A DNA stretch of 64,000 nucleotides from Leucobacter chromiiresistens (GTDB lineage Bacteria > Actinomycetota > Actinomycetes > Actinomycetales > Microbacteriaceae): positions 52,653 to 116,652 of the forward strand of contig NZ_LDRK01000013.1 in assembly GCF_001477055.1 (NCBI RefSeq), in the 5' to 3' direction. Shown here piece after piece: positions 8,788 to 16,896 of the stretch. The number at the start of each line of letters is the position of its first letter. Positions within the stretch are counted from its first letter, which is position 1. The notes beneath the pieces are model-generated. The model was not told where the DNA came from. It saw nothing but the letters and a program-made list of their open reading frames with translations, and made no database searches. The translations under genes were made by a program, and so were the position numbers.

Positions 8788-10242
8788 CTAGTAGACCGTG
8801 GCGAGCTGCTGGTGGTCGACGTCGCCCGGCTTGCCGTCGGCGTCCGTGCTGCGGGCGATCTCGGGCGGGCCCTCCTTCGCGGCTTTCGTGATGAGCTTGA
8901 ACTCGACGACCGCCAGTGCCCCGTAGACGATGGTGAAGACGAGCATCGAGATCAGCACCGCCCAGCCCGGCACGCCGGGTGAGACTCCCTGCTCAGTCGT
9001 CATCACTCCGAATACGATCCACGGCTGGCGGCCCATCTCGGTGAAGATCCAGCCGACGAGCGACGCGAGCATCGGGAGCGGGGCGGTCCAGATGGCGACC
9101 TTCCACGCCCAGTCGGGCAGGTCCATCTTCTTGCGGGTGATCCAGAGCCCGACGGCCGAGACGAGCGCGGCGAGCGCGCCGAGGCCGATCATCCAGCGGA
9201 ACGCCCAGTACGTGACCCAGATGATGGGCGCGAACTGCCCGTCGGTCGGGCACGTCAGGAGCGAGTCGGCACCGCAGTAGCGCGCGGTGTACTCCGCCTG
9301 GAGGTCGCGGATGCCCTCGACGGACCCGTCGAACGTGCCGTTCGAGAGGAACGACAGGAGGTACGGGATGCGGATCGAGAAGATCTCGTGCGCTCCGTCG
9401 GGGGTGCCGAGGCTGAAGAGCGAGAACGAGGCGTCGGCTCCGGACGAGGTCTCGTAGTGCGCCTCGGCGGCGGCCATCTTCATCGGCTGGGTCTGGGTCA
9501 TCACCATGCCGAGGGAGTGGCCGGTGAGGCCGACACCCATGAAGGCGATGAGGTTGGTCCAGGCGCCGAAGCGCAGCGCCGTGCGCATCTCGTCGAGGTA
9601 CTGACCGCGGCGCAGGTGCCAGGCGGCCGTCGAGACGACGACGACCCCGGCGAACATCACCGCGGCGAAGATGGTGTGCGGGAACTGCGTCACGGCGACC
9701 GGATTGGTGAGCACCGCGCCGATGCTCTCGAGCTCGGCGCGGCCGCGCTCCTCGTTGATGGTGAACCCGTCGGGGTTCTGCATGAAGGCGTTCGCCGCGA
9801 GGATGAAGTAGGCGGAGGCCACAGTGCCGAGCCAGACGAACCAGATGGTCATGAGGTGGATCTTCTTCGGCAGTTTGTCCCACCCGAAGATCCACAGGCC
9901 GATGAAGGTCGCCTCGAAGAAGAACGCGATGAGACCCTCCATCGCGAGCGGTGCGCCGAAGATGTCGCCGACGAAGCGCGAGTAGTTCGACCAGTTCATG
10001 CCGAACTGGAACTCCTGCACGATGCCGGTCACGACACCCATCGCGAAGTTGATGAGGAAGATCTTGCCGAAGAGGCGCGTGAGACGCAGGTATTTGGCCT
10101 TGCCGGTCTTCACCCATGCGGTCTGCAGAATGGCGACCAGCAGGCACATGCCGATCGTCAGCGGGACGAAGATGAAGTGGTAGAGAGTCGTCAGCCCGAA
10201 CTGCCACCGCGACAACGTCAGAGGATCGAAGAACTCGTTCAT
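8788..10242 (-). CDS. cydA: Cytochrome bd ubiquinol oxidase subunit I (CydA)
   Basis: Haem-bearing, quinol-oxidising subunit. Candidate ligands and proton-path residues are visible: H22 in TLYHFIF, H189 in QFPHTIF, M403 in TEMGRQPW, E102 and E110 in the MEGLIAFFFEATF helix, and the Q-loop K255/E260 in QPMKMAAAEAHYET. At 484 residues it is shorter than the 522-residue E. coli protein, consistent with the short Q-loop class. The ATG at 10242 is preferred over an upstream in-frame start because a GGGAG ribosome site precedes it. Confidence 0.97.
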   Translation of the reverse strand: MNEFFDPLTLSRWQFGLTTLYHFIFVPLTIGMCLLVAILQTAWVKTGKAKYLRLTRLFGKIFLINFAMGVVTGIVQEFQFGMNWSNYSRFVGDIFGAPLAMEGLIAFFFEATFIGLWIFGWDKLPKKIHLMTIWFVWLGTVASAYFILAANAFMQNPDGFTINEERGRAELESIGAVLTNPVAVTQFPHTIFAAVMFAGVVVVSTAAWHLRRGQYLDEMRTALRFGAWTNLIAFMGVGLTGHSLGMVMTQTQPMKMAAAEAHYETSSGADASFSLFSLGTPDGAHEIFSIRIPYLLSFLSNGTFDGSVEGIRDLQAEYTARYCGADSLLTCPTDGQFAPIIWVTYWAFRWMIGLGALAALVSAVGLWITRKKMDLPDWAWKVAIWTAPLPMLASLVGWIFTEMGRQPWIVFGVMTTEQGVSPGVPGWAVLISMLVFTIVYGALAVVEFKLITKAAKEGPPEIARSTDADGKPGDVDHQQLATVY

Positions 10243-10266
10243 GTACTGCTCCCGAACGAAGGTCGC

Positions 10267-10284
10267 GCACCCCACCGAGGGTGC
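10267..10284 (-). other. Hairpin in the cydA leader
   Basis: GCACCC (10267-10272) pairs with GGGTGC (10279-10284) around a 6-nt loop, 25 nt upstream of the cydA start. It would form in the roughly 105-nt leader inferred for the cyd transcript. Function unknown. Confidence 0.4.
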
Positions 10285-10354
10285 ACTCCCTTAGTGAGAT
10301 CCGCCACGAGATGTCATTCTCGCCGGAGCCATCGGCTGGATGCCGACTGGCTCA

Positions 10355-10384
10355 ATTTTAGCGTTTCTGTGAATCTCCTGCGAA
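10355..10384 (-). promoter_or_regulatory. Candidate cydAB promoter
   Basis: On the complement, TTCGCA (10379-10384) is separated by 18 bp from TAAAAT (10355-10360). The -10 matches the consensus at 5 of 6 bases and the -35 at 4 of 6. Transcription would begin near 10348. Confidence 0.5.
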
Positions 10385-10393
10385 TGCGCTTCG

Positions 10394-10448
10394 GCTTCGA
10401 AGCATATTTCACTCGACGCCGAACGGAATATCTCTCGACGTCGAACGG
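10394..10448. promoter_or_regulatory. Tandem direct repeats and palindrome upstream of cydA
   Basis: CTCGACGCCGAACGG (10412-10426) recurs as CTCGACGTCGAACGG (10434-10448), a 22-bp period with one mismatch, that is two helical turns. A perfect palindrome GCTTCGAAGC lies at 10394-10403. All sit just upstream of the candidate cydA -35 and between divergent genes, which fits a regulator-binding region. Confidence 0.5.
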
Positions 10449-10490
10449 TCGGCCGACGGGGGCGCGGAGGAGTCGCCCCGACGCCGTCGT

Positions 10491-10496
10491 TACACT
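10491..10496 (+). promoter_or_regulatory. -10 element of the DedA gene (leaderless type)
   Basis: TACACT is followed by 7 nt and the GTG at 10504. No ribosome-binding sequence is present. Confidence 0.65.
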
Positions 10497-10503
10497 CGGG
10501 TGG

Positions 10504-11187
10504 GTGACCGACTTCCTGAGCGCAGTGATCGAATGGCTCCGCGACCTGGACCCGGTGCTGCGGACGCTGCTCGCGGGGATCGGCATGATGCTCGAGACGT
10601 CCGTCTTCGTCGGCCTCATCGTGCCCGGCGACACCATCGCCCTCGTCTCCGCGATCGGAGTGACCTCGGCCGCCGAGTTCGTCTGGCTCGTGATCGCGCT
10701 GGTGCTCGGAGCCGTCGCGGGCGAGAGCCTCGGCTTCCTCCTCGGCCGCTGGGCGGGCCCCCGCATCCGCGCGAGCCGCGCCGGGAGGAGGCTCGGCGAG
10801 CGCAACTGGCGCATCGCCGAGCACTATCTCGGCGAACGCGGCGGGATCGCGGTGTTCCTCTCCCGGTTCCTGCCGGTGCTGCACTCGCTCGTGCCGCTCT
10901 CGGCCGGGATGGCGGGGATGCGGTATCTGAGATTCCTCGGCTGGACGGCCTCGGCGAGCGTGGTGTGGGCGCTGATCGTCGTGACCCTCGGGTTCGGCGC
11001 CGCCGCCGGATTCGACCAGTTGGCCGACCGGGTGAAGGGCGCCGGCTTCGTATTCGCCGGATTCGCCGCGCTCGTCGCACTCGCGATCTGGGGGGCGAAG
11101 AAGTGGTTCCTGCGACGCGAGCAGCGTCATCTCGACCTGGCGGCAACCAGTGCATCACCTGAGGATCCGCACCCGCCGACGCCCTAG
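10504..11187 (+). CDS. DedA family membrane protein
   Basis: Integral membrane protein of the DedA/VTT family, members of which help flip polyprenyl phosphate and phospholipids and maintain envelope homeostasis. The 227-residue protein shows the family pattern: an acidic reentrant loop around ETSVFVGLIVPGD, GAVAGESLGFLLGR, then the arginine motif in FLSRFLPVLHSLVPLSAG, and later membrane helices. The GTG at 10504 is chosen because upstream in-frame sequence lies inside the cydA promoter region and a TACACT -10 sits 7 nt before it. The gene is divergent from cydA; the precise substrate is not known. Confidence 0.9.
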   Translation: MTDFLSAVIEWLRDLDPVLRTLLAGIGMMLETSVFVGLIVPGDTIALVSAIGVTSAAEFVWLVIALVLGAVAGESLGFLLGRWAGPRIRASRAGRRLGERNWRIAEHYLGERGGIAVFLSRFLPVLHSLVPLSAGMAGMRYLRFLGWTASASVVWALIVVTLGFGAAAGFDQLADRVKGAGFVFAGFAALVALAIWGAKKWFLRREQRHLDLAATSASPEDPHPPTP

Positions 11188-11190
11188 ACT
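11185..11190 (+). promoter_or_regulatory. -10 element of the APP1-domain gene, overlapping the DedA stop codon
   Basis: TAGACT starts with the TAG stop codon of the DedA gene (11185-11187) and is followed by 6 nt and the GTG at 11197. The same bases thus serve as stop codon and likely promoter. Confidence 0.65.
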
Positions 11191-11196
11191 GGGCGG

Positions 11197-12246
11197 GTGA
11201 CTTCGCCGGCTGCACCAGACCCCCGACCCCGCTTCGCGGCTCGCCTGGAGGATTGGCTGCACAGCCGTCGCGCGCGCCGGGCGATCGCGCACGGCAAGAA
11301 GCCCTCCGTGATCCCCTATATCGGGTACGGCACGACCGAGTGGGTGCGGGTGCTGGGCCGCGTGCTCTACCTGCGCCCCGAGAGTCGTGAGCACACACGA
11401 TTCCGGCCCGACGTGGCCGAAGTGTCCCGGGTCCGCGGGTGGCGCACCTTCACCAGCCTCTCCGTGCCGCATCAGACCGTGCGCGTGCTCATCGACGGCG
11501 AACCGGTCACCGAGGTGACCGCTGACCGCGGCGGCGTGATCGACGCCATGGTGCCCGTGCAGCTCGAGCCCGGGTGGCACACCGTCACGCTCCAGGCGGG
11601 CGACAGCGAAGCGGCCGACGCCCCCGTCAACATCGTCGATCCCGAGGTGGAGTTCGGCGTCATCTCCGACATCGACGACACGATCCTGCTCACCGCCCTC
11701 CCCCGGCCGTTCGTCGCGGCGTGGAACAGCTTCGTGCTCGACGAGCACGCCCGCTCCGCCACCCCGGGCATGGCGGTCATGCTCGACCACCTGATGGCGG
11801 AGCACCCCGGCTCCCCCGTGATCTACCTCTCGACGGGGGCCTGGAACGCCGCCCCCGCGCTCAGCCGCTTCCTCGCCCGCAACCTCTACCCGATGGGGCC
11901 GCTGCTGCTCACCGACTGGGGCCCGACCCACGATCGCTGGTTCCGGAGCGGCCGGGAGCACAAGCGCCGCGAGCTGCGCCGCATCGTTCGGGAGTTCCCG
12001 GGGGTCCGCTGGATCCTCATCGGCGACGACGGCCAGCACGACGAGGCGCTGTACCACGAGTTCGCGACGGTCCACCCCGAGAACGTCGCCGCCGTACTCA
12101 TCCGTCAGCTCTCCGTCGGAGAGGCGGTGCTGGCCGGCGGCCGGTCGAAGGCGCGCCTGCACCGGAGCACGAGCGGCGTGCCCTGGGTGTACGGCCCCGA
12201 CGGCGCCACGCTGCGCGAGGAGCTGCGCAAGCTGGGACTGCTGTGA
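11197..12246 (+). CDS. APP1/DUF2183 domain phosphatase-like protein
   Basis: Contains the APP1 catalytic domain named after yeast phosphatidate phosphatase App1, a HAD-like Mg2+-dependent phosphatase fold. Evidence in the 349 residues: SDIDDT (D158, D160) matching the DxDxT nucleophile motif, VIYLSTGAWN as motif II at about 205-214, and ILIGDDGQHDEALY as the distal acidic motif at about 270-283. An N-terminal beta-rich region (about 40-150) precedes it. The start GTG is leaderless. The last bases overlap the next gene as GTGA. The substrate in bacteria is uncertain. Confidence 0.85.
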   Translation: MTSPAAPDPRPRFAARLEDWLHSRRARRAIAHGKKPSVIPYIGYGTTEWVRVLGRVLYLRPESREHTRFRPDVAEVSRVRGWRTFTSLSVPHQTVRVLIDGEPVTEVTADRGGVIDAMVPVQLEPGWHTVTLQAGDSEAADAPVNIVDPEVEFGVISDIDDTILLTALPRPFVAAWNSFVLDEHARSATPGMAVMLDHLMAEHPGSPVIYLSTGAWNAAPALSRFLARNLYPMGPLLLTDWGPTHDRWFRSGREHKRRELRRIVREFPGVRWILIGDDGQHDEALYHEFATVHPENVAAVLIRQLSVGEAVLAGGRSKARLHRSTSGVPWVYGPDGATLREELRKLGLL

Positions 12247-13310
12247 CCGGTCCGGTGACCCGGCCTTGGCGCCGGTTCGAGCGCGACCTCACCGGCCGCT
12301 TCACCGTGTCCGTGCGCCCCGCCTGGTGGCAGCTCGCCAAAGGAGCGGCGGCGGCGATCCTGACGTGGTTCATCTGCCTCGCGATCTTCCCCGAGCAGCT
12401 GCCGATCTTCGGCGCCATCGCGGCGCTGATCGTGATGCAGGACAACGTCGACCAGTCGCTCACCCGCGGCATCGAGCGCGTCGTCGGCGTGCTCGTGGGC
12501 GTGGGCGTCGCGATCGGCGCCGGGGCGCTCTTCGGCCCGCAGTCGTGGCTCTTCATCGCGGCGATCATCGTCGCGATGGGCGTGGGCTGGCTGCTGCGCA
12601 TGACCCCCTCCGCAGCGAACCAGGTCGCGATCAGCGCGCTGCTGATGATCGCACTCGGGGGCCTGCAGCTGCACTACGGTGCGGAGCGGCTCATCGAGAC
12701 CGCGATCGGGGCGGCGATCGGCGTGCTGCTGAACGCCCTGATCGTGGCGCCCGTGCGCACCTCCTCGGTGCACCTCGCCATCGTCGACCTCACCGAGCAC
12801 TCGGCGGAGGTGCTGCGCCGCATCGCGGACGCCCTCGACGAGCCCCGCGATCGGCCGTGGCTCGCGGAGATGCTCGCCGACGCCCGGGGGCTGCAAGACG
12901 AGCGCACCCGGGTGCACGCGCTGCTGCGCGAGGCGCGCGAGAGCCTCCGCTTCAACCCGCGCAGCCGGCGCTACCGGGAGGGGCTCGCCGACGACGACGC
13001 GCAGTTCCAGCGTCTGCAACGCATCGTGACGCAGATCATCGGCATGGCGCGCGCACTCGCGGACCTCTACGATCCCGAATTGACCGAGGATCCGTTCGTC
13101 ATCGGCATGGCCGAGGAGATGCGACGGGCGGCGCACGATCTCGAGCTCCTCGTGCAGTCCGAGCCCGGCGCCGAGGCAGTGCCGGAGCCGCTGGCGCTGA
13201 CGACGCCGCTCACCATTCCCCGGCCGAACGAGCGGCACTGGGTGCTCATCGGGTCGCTCATGGAGGATCTGCGCCGCGTGCGCGGCCGCATCACGGGCGA
13301 ACTCGACTGA
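12243..13310 (+). CDS. FUSC/aromatic acid exporter-like membrane protein
   Basis: Membrane protein of 355 residues with N-terminal hydrophobic helices (about 25-180) such as AAAAILTWFICLAIF, FGAIAALIVMQDNVDQS and VLVGVGVAIGAGALF, followed by a long helical cytoplasmic region rich in Arg and Glu. This layout is that of the FUSC/DUF939 aromatic acid exporter half-proteins. The GTG start overlaps the stop of the preceding gene, so the two are translationally coupled. Transport of a given substrate is not shown by the sequence. Confidence 0.8.
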   Translation: MTGPVTRPWRRFERDLTGRFTVSVRPAWWQLAKGAAAAILTWFICLAIFPEQLPIFGAIAALIVMQDNVDQSLTRGIERVVGVLVGVGVAIGAGALFGPQSWLFIAAIIVAMGVGWLLRMTPSAANQVAISALLMIALGGLQLHYGAERLIETAIGAAIGVLLNALIVAPVRTSSVHLAIVDLTEHSAEVLRRIADALDEPRDRPWLAEMLADARGLQDERTRVHALLREARESLRFNPRSRRYREGLADDDAQFQRLQRIVTQIIGMARALADLYDPELTEDPFVIGMAEEMRRAAHDLELLVQSEPGAEAVPEPLALTTPLTIPRPNERHWVLIGSLMEDLRRVRGRITGELD

Positions 13311-13314
13311 TACG

Positions 13315-13349
13315 CGAAACCGCCGCCCCGATGCGGGACGGCGGTTTCG
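13315..13349. terminator. Bidirectional terminator between convergent genes
   Basis: CGAAACCGCCG (13315-13325) pairs perfectly with CGGCGGTTTCG (13339-13349), and the interior adds CCCG/CGGG around an ATG loop. It lies between the FUSC-like gene and the convergent yceI gene, and the palindromic form can stop transcription from both sides. Confidence 0.85.
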
Positions 13350-13366
13350 GGCGATCGGCGAGCGGA

Positions 13367-13924
13367 CTACTGCTGGAGCGCCGCCTGCACGTCGAGCGTG
13401 ATCGTCACGTCGGAGCCGAGCAGCAGGCCGCCCTTCTCGAGCGGGGCGTTCCACGTGAGGCCGAAGTCCTCGCGCTTGATCTGCGTCGTCGCGGTGAAGC
13501 CGGCCTTGTAGTTGCCGTAGGCGTCTTCGCCGAAGCCGCCGAACTCGAAATCGAACGTGACGGGCTTCGTGACCCCGCGGAGCGTGAGATCGCCGTCGAC
13601 GAAGAACGAGCCGTTCTCCTCGCGCACGCCGGTCGACACGAAGGTGAGCTTCGGGAACTCGTCGGCGGCGAAGAAGTCGCCGGTGGCGAGGTGGCCGTCG
13701 CGGTTCTTCTCGTTCGTGTTCACCGAGGCGACGTCGGCGCTCGCGGTGACGCTCGACTCGAGCGGGTTCTCAGCGGTCGTGAAGGTTGCCTCGAAGCTCT
13801 CGAACTTGCCCTTGACCTTGCTGATGGCGAGGTGGCGAACCGAGAAGCCGACCTCGGAGTGCGTGGGGTCGATGGTCCAGGTTCCGACGCGGTACCCGGG
13901 GATCTGCTCTGCAGTGATGGACAT
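13367..13924 (-). CDS. YceI family protein
   Basis: Lipocalin-like beta-barrel family that binds polyisoprenoid-type lipids. The 185-residue protein begins GTWTIDPTHSEVGFSVRHLAISKVKGKF, the family hallmark, and continues with TASADVASVNT, KFTFVST-like LTFVSTGV and LTLRGVTKPVTF strands. No signal peptide is visible, so it is probably cytoplasmic, as in many actinobacteria. The ATG at 13924 has an AAAGG ribosome site and is preferred to a longer upstream start. The gene lies downstream of murT-gatD with a 93-bp gap. Confidence 0.92.
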   Translation of the reverse strand: MSITAEQIPGYRVGTWTIDPTHSEVGFSVRHLAISKVKGKFESFEATFTTAENPLESSVTASADVASVNTNEKNRDGHLATGDFFAADEFPKLTFVSTGVREENGSFFVDGDLTLRGVTKPVTFDFEFGGFGEDAYGNYKAGFTATTQIKREDFGLTWNAPLEKGGLLLGSDVTITLDVQAALQQ

Positions 13925-14017
13925 ATCGTGCCTTTCATGTAACGGTGCTGGGTCTGGTGAGCACAACTATTACATGCAAACGAATATTCCCGGCTCCGAG
14001 AAAAAGTTTCGGATCCC

Positions 14018-14746
14018 CTACCGCGGTCGCCGCTTCGCACTCTCCCGGGCGCGGTGCACGGCCTCGTGCGTCTCTGCGGCGGGCTCGAACGAGCCGTAGC
14101 GGCGCCGAGCGGCCTCCCCGATGAGGAAGTCGCTGATCGCCGGATTCTTCGGGAGCAGCGACCCGTGCAGGTAGCTGCCGATCACGTTCGCCGTGCGCGC
14201 GCCCTCGACCCCCGCGTCGGGGGCGTTGCCGGCGCCCTGCACCACCCGGCCGAGCGGGGTCGATCCCGACCCGAGACGGGTGCTGCCGCTGTGGTTCTCG
14301 TACCCGATCACCTCGCCGAACGCGTCCGTGTCGAGCACGACGTTGCCGATCATCCGCTCCGTGCCGCCGAGCGTCTCGACGTCGAGCACCCCGATGCCGG
14401 TGAGCTCGTCGCCCGCGTGCGTGACGAAGCGGTGGCCGAACAGCTGGTAGAGCCCGCAGATCATCAGCATGGGCACACCGTCCTCGGCGAGCGCGCGGAT
14501 GCGGTCGGCCCGCTGCGCCAGGTCGAGCGCGACGCGGCCCTGCCCCGAATCCTGCCCCCCGCCGCCGATCACGATGTCGACGGTCTCGGGGAGCGCGTCG
14601 CCCGGGTTCACGTCGACGATGCGCGGCGAGAAGCCGTGCGCCGCGGTACGGCGGGCCAGGGAGAGCACGTTGCCGCGGTCGCCGTAGATGTTCATGTCTC
14701 GCGGGTAGAGCGAGACGATGACGAGTTCGCGCTCGATGTCGTTCAC
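14018..14746 (-). CDS. gatD: Lipid II isoglutaminyl synthase, glutaminase subunit GatD
   Basis: CobB/CobQ-type class I glutamine amidotransferase that supplies ammonia to MurT for amidation of the D-glutamate of lipid II. The nucleophile is C97 in LMICGLYQLFGH and the catalytic His is H194 in GSYLHGSLLPKNP. The 242-residue length is normal. The GTG at 14746 overlaps the murT stop as GTGA, so the two are coupled, which is the standard organisation. Amidation is known to allow efficient cross-linking in Gram-positive peptidoglycan. Confidence 0.95.
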   Translation of the reverse strand: MNDIERELVIVSLYPRDMNIYGDRGNVLSLARRTAAHGFSPRIVDVNPGDALPETVDIVIGGGGQDSGQGRVALDLAQRADRIRALAEDGVPMLMICGLYQLFGHRFVTHAGDELTGIGVLDVETLGGTERMIGNVVLDTDAFGEVIGYENHSGSTRLGSGSTPLGRVVQGAGNAPDAGVEGARTANVIGSYLHGSLLPKNPAISDFLIGEAARRRYGSFEPAAETHEAVHRARESAKRRPR

Positions 14747-16095
14747 CAGACGTCCTCCACATCGGTCAGGTCCGCGAGCGCCCGCCTCAGCTCGAGCATC
14801 GCGGTGTAGGTGCAGTAGATGCGCCGCGGGCGGCCGACGGTCCGCTCGCGGAACGCCGAGAGCGCCCGCCGCAGGTCCTCCTCGACGTGCCCGACGGCCA
14901 CGTCGTCGTGCTCGAGGCGGAGCGCCATGTCCCAGGCGCGCGTGCCCGCGACGGTGTCGACCCCCGCAGCGGAGAGCGACGTGAAATCGACGTCCCAGAG
15001 CCACGACATGTCGCGCCCGTCGGCGTACTGGTCGTTGATGCCGATCATGGCTGCGACGCCGTCCGCTGCGAACGAGGCGAGACCGAGCCGGAAGCCGGCC
15101 GGGTTCTTCACGAGCACGAGTTCGAGCGGCTCGCCGTCGAGCACGAGCTGCTCCCCCCTCCCGAACGCCGGGCGGATCTGTGCGAGCGCTTCGATGAGCT
15201 CGGCGTTCGTCGCGGCCGCGCGCGCCGCGCCGCCTCCCGACGCGAGCGGGCCGGCCTCGAGGATCTGGCGCACGAGCGCGAGCGCCGCCGCCGCGTTGAA
15301 CGTGTTGTAGAGCCCCTCGAGCTTCAGCGTGGTCCGGTGCTCCTCGCCGTCGATGCCGAACCGCGCCTCGTGGTCGCCGATCTCGAGCAGCATCACATCG
15401 GCGGCGGGCCGCACGTCGCGCGGCTCCTCCCCGGTCTCCACCGTCACGCCGGGTTCCGCGGAGAGATGGAAGTCGTCGTCGCTCGGGAAGGTCGCCAGCA
15501 GGGCGTTCGACAGACCGAACTCGCGCACGTCGACCCGGTCGCCTGCGCGGGCGCGCGTCAGCTCGCCGATCGCGGCGATCAACCGGTCCTCCCGGTTCAC
15601 GACGAGCCCCTCGGTCGTGGCATCGGCGATGCGCTGCAGCAGCTTCGCCGTCGTGTCGATCTCGCCGAAGCGGTCGAGCTGGTCGCGGAGCACGTTCAGC
15701 AGCAGCGTGAAGCGCGGCGGCACGCGATCGATGAAGTACATCGCGTGCGCCTCGTCGAGTTCGAGCACGGCGATATCGGCGTCGAGGCGGCCGCGCGCGT
15801 CGCTCTCCTGAATCGCCGCAGCGACGACTCCGCGGGAGAAGTTGGATCCGGTGCGGTTGGTGAAGACCCGCAGGCCCCGCGCCTCGAGCAGCTCGACGAC
15901 CATCTTCGTGGTGGTCGTCTTGCCGTTCGTTCCGCTGACGGCGACCACGCCGTAGGGCAACCGCCCCAGCACACGCCCGAGGAACCCGGGGTCGAGCTTC
16001 TCGATGACGAGACCGGGCAGGGCCGAACCGCCGCCGCGGAGCCGGGCGACCTGGCGAACCGTCTTGCCGACGACGGCCGAAAGCACATCACGCAT
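14743..16095 (-). CDS. murT: Lipid II isoglutaminyl synthase, Mur ligase subunit MurT
   Basis: Mur ligase-like subunit that activates and amidates the alpha-carboxyl of D-Glu in lipid II together with GatD. The 450 residues have a central ATPase domain with AVSGTNGKTTTTK (about 52-64), NRTGSNFSRG, and the C-terminal DUF1727 domain with LVKNPAGFRLGL and GINDQYADGRDMSWLWD, which carries the Asp that completes the GatD catalytic triad in the family. The four-cysteine zinc ribbon known from Staphylococcus aureus MurT is absent: only one Cys is present. The start ATG is leaderless. Confidence 0.95.
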   Translation of the reverse strand: MRDVLSAVVGKTVRQVARLRGGGSALPGLVIEKLDPGFLGRVLGRLPYGVVAVSGTNGKTTTTKMVVELLEARGLRVFTNRTGSNFSRGVVAAAIQESDARGRLDADIAVLELDEAHAMYFIDRVPPRFTLLLNVLRDQLDRFGEIDTTAKLLQRIADATTEGLVVNREDRLIAAIGELTRARAGDRVDVREFGLSNALLATFPSDDDFHLSAEPGVTVETGEEPRDVRPAADVMLLEIGDHEARFGIDGEEHRTTLKLEGLYNTFNAAAALALVRQILEAGPLASGGGAARAAATNAELIEALAQIRPAFGRGEQLVLDGEPLELVLVKNPAGFRLGLASFAADGVAAMIGINDQYADGRDMSWLWDVDFTSLSAAGVDTVAGTRAWDMALRLEHDDVAVGHVEEDLRRALSAFRERTVGRPRRIYCTYTAMLELRRALADLTDVEDVW

Positions 16096-16101
16096 GCGTC
16101 C

Positions 16102-16107
16102 AGCCTA
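16102..16107 (-). promoter_or_regulatory. -10 element of murT-gatD (leaderless type)
   Basis: The complement reads TAGGCT, followed by 6 nt and the murT ATG at 16095. Confidence 0.65.
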
Positions 16108-16158
16108 GAGGCAGCGCCCGGCGCCGCCGAACGCGCGCGCCGGGCCCGGCGGCCCCCG

Positions 16159-16896
16159 TCACTCGGCGGCGTGCCGCCCCGGAGGCCGACCCAGGAGCTC
16201 GCGGGTGAGCAGCTCCGGTCGGACGCGGCCCGTCCGCTCGATGCGCTGCTCGCGGCGCCACGCGTCGATCGCCGCGTGATTGCCGCTCAGCAGCACCTCG
16301 GGAATCGCGCGCTCGCGCCAGCTCGCGGGCTTCGTGAAGCTCGGGTACTCCAGCAGCCCGTCCGCCTCATGCGACTCCTCGACGAGACTCTCCGGGTTGC
16401 CGACCACCCCGGGCACCAGCCTCCCGATCGCCTCGATCATCGCGATCGCGGCGACCTCTCCCCCGTTGAGCACGTAGTCGCCGATGCTCACGAGCCGCAC
16501 GCGACCCCGGCTCGCGTACTCGTCGAACACCCGCTGGTCGATGCCCTCGTAGCGGCCGCAGCCGAACACGAGGTGGCGCTCCGATGCCAGCTCGCGCGCC
16601 ATCGCCTGCGTGAAGACCTCGCCGGCCGGCGACGGGAAGATGATGAGCGGCTCGGCGTCCGCATCGGCATCGTCCAGGATGCCGTCGAGGGCCTCGCCCC
16701 ACGGCTCCGGCTTCATCACCATGCCGGCGCCGCCGCCCGCGGGAGTGTCGTCGACGGTGCGGTGCTTGTCGTGCGCCGAGTCGCGCAGGTCGTGCACGTG
16801 CACGTCGATGAGGCCGCGCTGGCGCGCCTTGCCGAGCAGCGAGAGCTCGAGCGCATCGAAGTAGCCGGGGAAGATCGAGACGACGTCGATCCTCAT
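16159..16896 (-). CDS. trmD: tRNA (guanine-N1)-methyltransferase TrmD
   Basis: SPOUT-class enzyme that methylates G37 of tRNAs to prevent frameshifting. The 245-residue protein starts [16 protein letters not shown] and has the knot region [16 protein letters not shown] and [14 protein letters not shown], with [17 protein letters not shown] upstream. The ATG overlaps the rimM stop by 4 bp (ATGA). It is last in rpsP-khpA-rimM-trmD. Confidence 0.98.
   Translation of the reverse strand: MRIDVVSIFPGYFDALELSLLGKARQRGLIDVHVHDLRDSAHDKHRTVDDTPAGGGAGMVMKPEPWGEALDGILDDADADAEPLIIFPSPAGEVFTQAMARELASERHLVFGCGRYEGIDQRVFDEYASRGRVRLVSIGDYVLNGGEVAAIAMIEAIGRLVPGVVGNPESLVEESHEADGLLEYPSFTKPASWRERAIPEVLLSGNHAAIDAWRREQRIERTGRVRPELLTRELLGRPPGRHAAE

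Noticed and set aside
10361..10384. Rex-type redox operator before cydA
   Set aside because: TGTGAATCTCCTGCGAA lacks the symmetric TTGTGAA-N4-TTCACAA form.
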